Source: Nilaparvata lugens
Taxonomy: Eukaryota; Arthropoda; Insecta; Hemiptera; Delphacidae
Direction of reading: 5' to 3'
Length of the DNA: 64,000 nt
Assembly: GCF_014356525.2 (NCBI RefSeq)
Contig: NC_052505.1
Location: 10,170,171-10,234,170, forward strand
Under the pieces are notes generated by a model that saw nothing but the letters and a program-made list of their open reading frames with translations, had not been told where the DNA came from and did no database searches. Below are positions 47,246 through 55,734 of the stretch, in pieces; within the stretch, counting starts at the first letter, position 1, and each line of letters starts with the position of its first letter. A program made the position numbers and the translations under genes.

Positions 47246-48856
47246 CTATAGAATCAGGTGTTGCTTCAATAGAGCAATGCACACTACCATTTTCGCCAAT
47301 TCACATTGGAAAGGACCATCATCACTAGCACGTGAGCCACTACAGAAGGTGGCATCAACTGTCACAAAGGATTGTGTCATTGTATCATGAGCACGATAGC
47401 AGCTGTCAATTAGGTCACCGCTCACTGCCAGAGAATGAGGTGTGAGAGTATCAGGTCCAACATAATTATTTCTATCAGAGACTGAATTCTCAGTTACAAT
47501 TCTGAAAATTCTCTTTGCAACCATGAACTTACCTCTCCTGTTCAAATGAAGACCGTGACTAGTGTGGAGACGTCTTTCAATAGACCATAAATCTAAAATT
47601 TTTACAGAGTGCAGTCTAGACAAACACCTTATGATTCGGTTTATAGCAGCTATGGATCTATTTTCAATGGAACTCTCAAAGAGATCGTAACGGTAGGGTA
47701 TGGTTGATATTATCAGATTGTTGTGTCTGTAGGTCCCAATCACCTCAACTAGTTTAGCAACAAATCTCTCCTTATCAAGATCATTAAAACCGGAGTGAAT
47801 ACTATTTGTGCCACTCAGAAGCACAATCCAATCATTTCGATTCAGACCTACAGTCTCATTAGGAGACAACATCCAGTTTGCAAGAGTCTCAAACTTCATC
47901 CCGGGGGCCACAGTGGAAACACAAGATATATCATACCCTCGAAGTAACCCAGTTAGAGGCTCTCTAATTCCCTTACCGTGGCTATCAGCCCAGATATGAA
48001 TTTTTTGGCTCTCATAATAATTCATATCACTTACCTCTTCACTACAACATGATTTGGAAAGGCTTTTAATTTGACTTCTTGATGAATTCATATTTTTTTG
48101 TATATCTGACAATAGTCTATTGCTAGAGTTCAATAGTGATTCAAGTTTGGAGATTCTGTGTACAAGCTTACATCTAATATCATCATAATCCATTTCATTG
48201 TCTTCACTAACCATGTTATTACTAGTTATTGCATTGTAGAAAGTATTCTTCTTAAGAAAACACTCATTAGCCTGAGTGGCCAATAGGGGAACATTATCTC
48301 TAAGAACAAACCCCTCAGCACTCTCAGTTTGAGTTCCAACATCCGTTGAAACTTTATCAGTGAGTTCCATAACTAGTTTCTCGTTCATGATTGATCGGTC
48401 AATGGCAGCATTCCATTGAATCCTCATTTGAGAATTAGCTTCACTTAATGCTTGGTTTTCGCTTAACAATCTCTCAACCAAGCTAAAGCATTTATTACAC
48501 TCATATGGATTAGAATTAAGTGATGAATGAGTAGCTATAGTAGGGTCCATCATTGAATCATTACCTTCTGTATCAGAACCAACTATTTTGTTTGAGCAAT
48601 TTTTATTAATTATGGGAGTAGAGCACGAACTGCCATTGAGAGAATTACTGACTGGAGGAGCATGGCTATGTAAGATTGGAAAATCAACTATTTCAGAAAC
48701 ATTTTTGTCAGTTTTAAGAGAGGATTTACAATTTTTATCTAAACAACGCCATTGAACCTCTCCAGCTTCCGTGTCAGATGATCTTCTAAAACTATAATTC
48801 TGGAATATTAATTTTGGGTTACCACGATTTGTAACTCCAATTGTGAAATCTCTCAT
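47246..48856 (-). CDS. LINE B ORF1: FLYWCH zinc finger plus SGNH-like domain
   Basis: 536 residues. Residues 5-66 look like a FLYWCH-type zinc finger: Phe-Gln-Asn-Tyr-Ser-Phe, Trp36-Arg-Cys38, Cys43 and His63-Ser-His65. A Cys120/Cys123 pair and a Leu-rich segment with coiled-coil character (about 124-165 and 228-268) follow. Residues 285-455 resemble an SGNH/GDSL hydrolase: Ala-Asp-Ser292-His-Gly, Leu-Ser-Gly-Thr-Asn351-Ser, and His434-Gly-Leu-His437-Leu-Asn. The Asp of the usual Asp-x-x-His motif is replaced by His434, so activity is doubtful. CR1-group ORF1 proteins are known to carry esterase-like domains; a FLYWCH finger in this place is not one I know as standard. Probably an RNA-binding or chaperone ORF1. 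Confidence 0.8.
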   Translation of the reverse strand: MRDFTIGVTNRGNPKLIFQNYSFRRSSDTEAGEVQWRCLDKNCKSSLKTDKNVSEIVDFPILHSHAPPVSNSLNGSSCSTPIINKNCSNKIVGSDTEGNDSMMDPTIATHSSLNSNPYECNKCFSLVERLLSENQALSEANSQMRIQWNAAIDRSIMNEKLVMELTDKVSTDVGTQTESAEGFVLRDNVPLLATQANECFLKKNTFYNAITSNNMVSEDNEMDYDDIRCKLVHRISKLESLLNSSNRLLSDIQKNMNSSRSQIKSLSKSCCSEEVSDMNYYESQKIHIWADSHGKGIREPLTGLLRGYDISCVSTVAPGMKFETLANWMLSPNETVGLNRNDWIVLLSGTNSIHSGFNDLDKERFVAKLVEVIGTYRHNNLIISTIPYRYDLFESSIENRSIAAINRIIRCLSRLHSVKILDLWSIERRLHTSHGLHLNRRGKFMVAKRIFRIVTENSVSDRNNYVGPDTLTPHSLAVSGDLIDSCYRAHDTMTQSFVTVDATFCSGSRASDDGPFQCELAKMVVCIALLKQHLIL

Positions 48857-49555
48857 TTTTGAGGGGTATTTAATTTAACAAAATTGAAATGTAACAAATC
48901 ACAACTAAAAAAAATCAGTCAAGATAAGTAATCAACAATCAGGGAAGAATGAATAATAAATATGTAATTGAATGCAATAAAGAAAAGAAAATTTAAAAAT
49001 TACAATAGGCCTATTGTTTAATTTAAATCCAATTCGCAAGTACCATTATTTGAATCATGTAATAATGAGAGAATGAATGTCCAAAAGTTAGATTGAAAAG
49101 TAAACTAAAATAGTCTAAATCTATGAACTAAGAACTAAATTGTCCAAATTTATTAAGTCAGTAAGGGCAATAGATCAATAAGGTCAGTGATGAGATAAAT
49201 TAGTTATATTTATTGAGAGTTCAAAAGGGCTAGTTTATTTTTATTACGAATTAATTCGTCGCAGAAAACAATGGTAAAGATTGTCACAAGTCGGTCACCG
49301 AATAAACAATGATTGTTTGCGAATCACTTCTGAGGCAGAAAGCTAATCGGCAGATAACAAGTGGGAGAGATAACAGCGAGCAGTCTCGGCTACCGACGCT
49401 TCAGTAGTCAGTAGGGAGTCGCTCACCTGCAGCGATACTGTATCCGAGGAGCAGTCTCTTTCGTAATTCGGCACGAAGATGTAAGAAGTTCGTTGATACT
49501 GGCGTATCTTTCAATACCAGAGGATTGTAGCATTATATCGGAAATACTTGCGATA
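48857..49555 (-). other. LINE B 5' UTR
   Basis: About 700 bp between the ORF1 start and the insertion edge. The outer 150 bp is GC-richer (GCTCACCTGCAGCGATACTG) and may hold the internal promoter. Confidence 0.55.
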
Positions 49556-49890
49556 CGTACCTTTCTGACAATGGACAATGCAGCCATTGTATTCATTGTT
49601 TGATATCAAAAACACAATAATAAATATTAAATTATTAAACAGTAATTTATAAAATATATTATAGACATAATACCGCGATTCACGATACATAATTATATAG
49701 ATTATTACAGTCGTTATGAGATTATCTCTCTATGATTTTTGTGAGATCGGACACGATCAGCTGTTATTCAAGGTCATTTTACAGCCCTAGGGCCGTAAAG
49801 TTTTACTGGCCTGGTCGGAAAACAATCACTTTCGGCCTCCATATGACGCACGTAAACCAGCTCATTACATCCAAGTGTGGCAAAAAATAA

Positions 49891-50814
49891 TTTTAATGTG
49901 AATATTCATTCGTATAGTAGGAAGAAGGATGAAATAATAATAGTAACAATTTAAAACACTTATTTTATTTATTCATTTAAGTAGTGGCGCAGTCGCAGGA
50001 GATTGCTTGCGTCGCCTGTACAGGTTGACTGCTCCGTTTCACTCTCTCTCCAGGTGAATGCCTTCAAGTTGCTGCTGCATTGCTCACCACTGCTCCTATT
50101 CGTGCTCTTTCCAGACGACCGTGAACCGAAACGAACGCTCTCACTCCCTCTCATTGTGAGCGCATAACGTGGGAACGTAACGCAGTTTCTTGAAGTGTCA
50201 CCCGGCAAACCAATTTATAAGACGTTGTCACATCAAAAAGGCACTTAAATTTTTATTTTCTATTTCTATTCAAGAGTAGCCCTAATGAGGAAAGATAGAA
50301 TGTATAAAGTATGAAAGGAGACATGTTGCTCAAAGTCTGTTGACCTATCAAGGTTACAGTCTACCATTGGCCGATACAAGACACGCCCACTTCAACAATG
50401 ATTGGTCAATGAACAACCAATCATGTGACCTTAGTTACAGTGCTAATATTATGCTGCTTAATGTTTAAGCTTTTATCGATCTAGATCTATAATAGAGCTG
50501 AATTATTAAAATTAATTAATTAATCAATTATAGTGCTGTTTTAATTAATTAATTTAATTTGTCGAATTCGTGCAGTTAGTTTATATTGCATGTGTGCTAC
50601 TTCTATATTTGTAAATTATATTGACCTATTATTTGTGTATTCTTTCACATCATTGTACTTGATTTGAAAATTGTTATAACCGTTGGAAATAAAATAGATG
50701 AATGGGAATGACAAATGTCTTAACTAATAGGCGATTTTAATTGACTATTTAAAATAGTTCTATTCAAGAAACTAGTAAGATCACTATTGAAAACAGTTTA
50801 AAATATTGATTACT
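49891..50814. other. Intron sequence, nothing recognised
   Basis: Includes a GC-rich patch at 49985-50200 with an 79-codon minus frame lacking any domain. Lies inside the proposed receptor intron. Confidence 0.4.
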
Positions 50815-51560
50815 AGCAGCAACCCGTGGTCCGCAAGGGTCTATTGATGAACTTGACAAACTGAAAACTTGGCGTGATGAAATCTTGAAGAATTGAAAAT
50901 AGGCCTATTACCAACACCGGATAATTAGGAATTTATTTGCAAAATTCCAAGTTAAACCCGTGCTCCGCGAGGGTCTTGTATTTCAAAATTTGACAAACTG
51001 AAAACTTGACGTAATGAAATCTTGAAGATTGAGAATAGGCCTATAACCATCCTCGGTTAATTATGAATCTTTATTCAAAATTTCAAGTTTATCAGTCCAG
51101 TCGTTGAGACGTGATGATGCGTCAAACATAATTTTCCTATCCTCTACGTGTATAAGCCAGTTCTTTCCTTTATTATAGTATAGATAATATTATTCATTGT
51201 ACAATATTATTTCTTTCTGAGCCTCAAATGATGAAAATAAGTTTTGATATAACTCATGACCTAGAGTTATATTCATTTGAGTGTTATTCATTTTATTAGC
51301 ATTATCTGTGATAATATTGTTGGTGATAATATATCTATACTATAATGAAGGAAAGAACTGGCTTATGTACGGGATAGGAAAATTATTTTTGACGCATCAT
51401 CACGTCTGAATTACTGGACTGATTAAGTTTAAATTTTGAATGAAGATTCATAATTAACCGAGGATGGCTACAGCTCTATTCTCAATTCTTCAAGATTTCA
51501 TTACATCAAGTTTTCAGTTTGTTAAATTTTGAAATACAAGACCCGAGCACGGGTTTCCTG
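50815..51560. repeat. Direct plus inverted repeat cluster
   Basis: Three versions of one unit. Segments 50820-50950 and 50957-51090 are direct copies (GACAAACTGAAAACTTG, GATGAAATCTTGAAGA, AATAGGCCTAT). Segment 51345-51560 is an inverted copy of 50957-51183, around a 160-bp loop. The outer ends read CAGTTCTTTCCTTTATTATAG and its complement. A foldback or rearranged transposon. Confidence 0.8.
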
Positions 51561-51732
51561 CCAGTTGAACATAAACCCTTGTTTTCTACCTATTTCTTTA
51601 TTATAGAACTGATTAGTCATATCAGTATAATAATTATCCTAGTAGATAATATTATGTGATCTCCAATTATTGCAATATTATCAGTAATATTCCATGAATT
51701 CAAAAAATAATTTATTTCTAAAATTGTTGCAG

Positions 51733-51795
51733 TTGATGAAATTCACCTTCTCCGTTGGAAACGTCCTTTATAAAAGGAAACAGCTGACGAGTTGA
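51733..51795 (+). CDS. Odorant receptor, last exon (proposed)
   Basis: After the acceptor AAAATTGTTGCAG a phase-0 frame of 20 codons ends in TGA. It reads Leu-Met-Lys-Phe-Thr-Phe-Ser-Val-Gly-Asn-Val-Leu-Tyr followed by a basic tail. Joined to the exon at 42311-42466 this gives Phe-Lys-Asp/Leu-Met-Lys-Phe-Thr-Phe-Ser, the shape of the TM7 end of insect odorant receptors (x-L-K-x-(T/S)-(Y/F)-S). AATAAA follows at 51847-51852, 52 nt past the stop. The exon is short, so chance is not excluded, but phase, family pattern, strand and poly(A) signal agree. The intron would be 9.27 kb. Confidence 0.6.
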   Translation: MMKFTFSVGNVLYKRKQLTS

Positions 51796-51889
51796 GTCCA
51801 ATATTGGAACCAGTTAGATTTGTACTCAAAACTTGTAAATAATTTCAATAAACGAATAATTAACTCGGATTGTTATATTCCAATCTCTA

Positions 51890-52130
51890 TATCCTATACT
51901 ATTAAACGAGCAACTTCTGTTTATATGTTTAGATGCTTAGATGCTAAGATGTTTAGATGTTGGAATGTTTTGATGTTTGGATTTTTAGATGTTTATATGT
52001 TTGTATTCCACCGGATCTCGAAAACGGCTCTAACGATTCTCACGAAATTCAGAACATAGTAGGTTTATAATATAAAGATTCAATTGCACTAGGTCTCATC
52101 CCTCGGAAAACTCGCTGAAGGACATTAAAA
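51890..52130 (+). mobile_element. Helitron-like family R3, copy 2
   Basis: TCCTATACTATTAAACGAGC then AACTTCTG, GATGTTTAGATG-type tandem units, GAAAACGGCTCTAACGATTC, TAGGTCTCATCCCTCGG and AACTCGCTGAAGGACATT. Parts overlap the poly(A) region downstream of the receptor last exon. Confidence 0.55.
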
Positions 52131-52287
52131 GGATTATTATTATTCATCCTTGGAAAAACAGATGATAATAATTATTTCGTCGTCTGTTGGTGATGGAAGT
52201 GGAAGAGCGAGTTCATGTGTGTGGGACAGTGTCAAAATTATGACTCAGCTGTTGAACTTTTGTAATAATTCAATCAGGTACTTAGTG

Positions 52288-52422
52288 CCGGTTGCAAAAA
52301 AAGCCGGGTTATTTTCAATCCTGATTAATTCCAGTAGATTCATCTTTTTTGAATGGTCTTATCTGATTTGATTCACGTGAAGTTAATCAGGATTTAAATT
52401 CAACCGGCTTTTGTGCAACTGG
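52288..52422. mobile_element. MITE family C, copy 4
   Basis: Ends CCGGTTGCAAAAAAAGCCGG and CCGGCTTTTGTGCAACTGG, with inner GATTAATTCCAGTAG and its rough complement. Confidence 0.8.
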
Positions 52423-52825
52423 GCCTCCGTGAGGGAAATTTTTGCATTCCTCTGGAAATTAATTTACTGTTATTAGATAGAACATTTCTGTATGAATGTT
52501 ATGATTGTTATTATAATTTCTTCTTTCGTAATAAATTTTTCATGCGTCTGTACTCCAGAGCAAAGCTCGGTCCCCGATATTATAAAAATGAATATCTGTT
52601 TGTGTGTTAGTTTGTTTGTTCCCTATAGACTCGAAAACTACTTGACAGAACGGCATGAGACTTTGGAAATATGTTGTGTGAATATTGGGGATGGTTTCTG
52701 ACCAGAAATTTTAATAGGGGGGCTAATAATAATTAAATATAAATACATTTACAGATCCATGTTTTCGATATTGTCGGCCGAGAGGATAACGTAGAACGGG
52801 AAGATCATCATGATTCAATATCATC

Positions 52826-53015
52826 CTATTATATTAAGCGAGCAATTTCTGTATATATCTGGTTATTTTTATATCTGTTTATTCATGTTTTACGGATCTC
52901 GAAAACGGATCTAACGATTTTCACGAAATTTGGAACATAGTAGATTTATGATATAAAGATTCGATTGTACTAGGTCTCATTCTTTTGAAAACTCGCTGAA
53001 CGACATTAAAATGAT
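52826..53015 (+). mobile_element. Helitron-like family R3, copy 3
   Basis: TCCTATTATATTAAGCGAGC then AATTTCTG, CGGATCTCGAAAACGGATC, CACGAAATTTGGAACATAG and TAGGTCTCATTC. Same layout as copies 1 and 2. Confidence 0.55.
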
Positions 53016-54170
53016 AATAAATTTATCCTTGGAAAACAAATGATTTCGTCGTCTCTCGATAACACAAGATGCGTGTGCCTGTGTGGGAGAGAGACAGAAT
53101 TATTTCCAGCTTTGTAATCATAATCAATCAGCGAGGAATTTTATCAACATAAATCTGATTTGTTGACATGACATGATAATCCTCCTAAACTAGAGTATAT
53201 CATAATTTTCAAAGTTGATCATTATTTGACAATTTCAAGTGATTAGTGAGTGTTATTTTGTTTTTTAATTTGGTTTGCATATAATCTAAATTATGAATTT
53301 TTTTTGTTTTCAAATGTTTGAACAGAAATTTGAACCTGAATTCAAGTTTATGGAACATAACCTACTCTCTGGACTATTTATTGTGTATAAATAAAAATTC
53401 GGGAAAGAAACAGTTTTGGGCTGTGCTGTTAGTACTTCCCCAATAATTTTGAAGAATTGTGTTTGGTTTATCAAAAGTCAATAAATAAATGACGAGCGAA
53501 GCTCGATGCCCCGATATTGTTGTGATAATATGATTTAGCATCTAAAGGTGCGTACAGATATACGCGCCGCGAACATGAGCAATTCAATTTCAATCAGCTG
53601 ATGCCAAGCTTTTTATATCTGTATCTTACCGTTTCTGTAAAAATACAGATATAATCAGCTGATTAAAAGTGAATTGCTCATGTTCGTGGCGCGTATATCT
53701 GTACGCACCTTTAACTTACCAGCTGTGTAATAAGCACATCACTCTGTGATAAAATTGGATGTTTACTAGTATTAAAACGGTAGTATTAAAACGGTAGAAT
53801 AAATAAATATCATGATTCACCAAATAAAGTCAAGTAAGACATGAGATACATTGACTTTTTGGCGGTACGAAGTTCGCCGGGTAAGCTAGTAAAAAATAAT
53901 AATAATTGTACACCTTGCAGTAGACATAAGTACGGTTAACATCAATAGAAATTCAGACGGAATTTAATCGTGACTGAGGTATATCAGTGTGTGAGCTACT
54001 TATGAATGAGTGAGTGTGTAAGGTGCCGCGCATTGATGGTGAATTGTAGACGAATGAATGAATGAATGAATGACTGATGACTGCAGTGGATGTCCGCCTC
54101 ACCTGAGCTGTTCAAAGACTTTTTTCAAATCACCACAAGATCAGCATCCGGTATACTGTGGTCCATTCAT
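53016..54170. other. Intergenic stretch with one MITE and a foldback half
   Basis: 53450-53515 resembles half of the palindrome at 40856. MITE E copy 3 is listed separately. Otherwise unrecognised, with short TGAATGAATGAATGA runs near 54050. Confidence 0.45.
53547..53710. mobile_element. MITE family E, copy 3
   Basis: The most symmetric copy: GGTGCGTACAGATATACGCG at the left and CGCGTATATCTGTACGCACC at the right, with CATGAGCAATTCA inside. Confidence 0.85.
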
Positions 54171-54174
54171 GCTT

Positions 54175-54650
54175 CTTACACTATCTCGCCTTCTCTTCCT
54201 CTTTCTTCTTCTTCTTCTTCTTCTTCATCTCCTTTCTTGCTTCTTCTTCATCATCTTATTCTCTTCATCATCCTGATTCTTCAATTCTCACCCCCCCACC
54301 CATTTCTTCCTTCTCACCTTTCCTCTACATCAGTACAGTACTTCATCATCCTATTTTTCTATATTTCTCTTCCACCTCTCCTTTTCTCATCTCTTCTTTC
54401 CTCTCCCATCTATCATCTAACTCCACCAACTCCCATCACCTTCTTTGCCAGCTCCATTTACCTGTTCTCTCCAATGTCTTCCATTGTTTTCAATTTCTTC
54501 CATTGTCTTCAATTTCTTCCATTCTCTTCAATTTCTTTATTCTATTCAATTTCCTCCATTCCCACGTTTCTTCTCTGTTTTCTATACACTGTTCATTCTC
54601 GTCTTGAATTTAAATTCTCCCATTACCAACTCTCCCCCATCACCCATTTC
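54175..54650. repeat. Polypyrimidine tract 1
   Basis: About 475 bp of almost pure C/T on the + strand with (TTC)n near 54206-54227. Long frames through it (54090-54788, 54158-54607) are Ser/Phe/Leu-rich artefacts of the base bias. Confidence 0.9.
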
Positions 54651-54659
54651 CTGCCTATT

Positions 54660-54760
54660 TCCTTGTTCAATCAATCAATCAATTTTATTAGAAAAACATT
54701 TTTATATTGTAGGGTCCTGCTAAACCCGTTGGTTTCTCAGCAGGTGCCAGATAAAAACAA
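54660..54760 (-). mobile_element. LINE 3' end fragment (possible)
   Basis: On the minus strand the sequence ends CTAATAAAATTGATTGATTGATTGAA, a TTGA tetranucleotide tail next to a short unique stretch. CR1-like LINEs often end in such tails. No coding sequence is left. Confidence 0.3.
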
Positions 54761-54909
54761 AATTATTTACAACGTTAAATTAAAATAAAGTATAAATAAA
54801 ATAGAATAGCTTATTTGTCGTGAATCAAGAGTAATATCATACAGAAAAAATAGCAATAATCGCAACTTTTACTGTTATGTGAAGCCTATTACTGTCTATT
54901 ATTGTCGAT

Positions 54910-55090
54910 TTTTACTGTTTTGTTGGGGTGAGAGTGTATGAACGGCACAATATGAGAGACTACCAGCGTCAAGGATAGAACTACGTGGACTATCAGCTTG
55001 AGATAACAGTAAAACTTGCGACATGGGAAAGACGCCCTAAACCATGGGATATCTACTTATGCTATTGTTTCTCTATGGTAATATACAACA
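54910..55090 (+). repeat. Repeat family G, copy 1
   Basis: GTTTTGTTGGGGTGAGAGTG, AACGGCACAATATGAGAGAC, CATGGGATATCTACTTATGC and GTTTCTCTATGGTA recur at 63128-63350. Class unknown. Confidence 0.6.
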
Positions 55091-55199
55091 AATGGAATAA
55101 AAGGATTACAATCATGATGAGAAATAATAAGAAACATAATAATTAGATTAAAAAGGAATAAGGAGTTAATTGAAGAACTAAAAGGGGTTAAGGAAGGAA

Positions 55200-55578
55200 A
55201 AATTTTCTTCAAATTTTCCCTTTCCCAATCTTTTTCAAGGTTTTCTTTGGTGACCTGTGACTTGTTCGTGTTCTCGTTCTCTTCAAATTTTTATATGCAC
55301 TTCTGATCTCTTCAAATTATTTCGCTCTTGTTATCTTCAAATTCTCTCATGTTAGCTTTAATCAATATGCTAGTATCTCTCTTTCCCACCTTCTTTCTCT
55401 CTAGATTGTTCCTTTCCCACCCCTTCTTACTCCTCTCTGTCGTCTCCTTTTATTTGTCTCAACAATCTTCAACTTCCGTTTTCTTTCATCTCAGCCCTCT
55501 AAGCCGACTATCATCTGATGATTTATTACCTCCCTCTCCACCTCCTCGTTCTTCTACTTCTTCTCCTCCTCCTGTCTT

Positions 55579-55609
<31 letters not shown>

Positions 55610-55690
55610 TTTTTCTTCTTCTTCTTCTTCTTCTTCTTCTTCTTCTTCTTCTCCTTCTTCTTCTTCTCCTTCTTCTGATCTCTTCCTAAG
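55200..55690. repeat. Polypyrimidine tract 2 with (TTC)n
   Basis: C/T-rich throughout, with about 100 bp of (TTC)n at 55575-55675 broken by TTATTTT and TCC. Lys/Glu or Phe/Ser frames across it are not genes. A further CTCTTCTTCTTCCTCCTC patch is at 56086-56130. Confidence 0.95.
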
Positions 55691-55734
55691 ACGATACAAT
55701 AATGTTGCATTCCTCAACCTCTCAACCCTGTGAT

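Larger units (their letters stand above)
43867..49555 (-). mobile_element. LINE B: near-intact non-LTR retrotransposon (CR1/L2-like group)
   Basis: Two uninterrupted ORFs (48856-47246 and 47071-44183), a 5' UTR of about 700 bp and a 3' tail of (TAAA)n next to the insertion point (seen as TTTATTTATTTATTTA from 43867). About 5.69 kb. The uninterrupted copy of element F (around 26521-26540) approximates the pre-insertion site, CTTTTAAAGACTTGCG. ORF2 ending in a Leu-Pro-(x)-Arg-Leu-Lys segment and ORF1 with an SGNH domain point to the CR1/L2 group. Because both ORFs are open the copy looks young. Confidence 0.9.
42652..49890. mobile_element. Element F, copy 2, interrupted twice
   Basis: Fragments 42652-42745, 43562-43866 and 49556-49890 are collinear with 26125-26215, 26233-26537 and 26538-26908. 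Between the first two lies about 800 bp that includes the tRNA-like sequence at 43112. Between the last two lies LINE B. The right end GTGTGGCAAAAAATA is kept. Confidence 0.75.

Noticed and set aside
54090..55733. Ser/Phe/Leu-rich frames up to 232 codons and Lys-rich antisense frames
   Set aside because: Produced by polypyrimidine tracts and (TTC)n, which lack stop codons; no domain.
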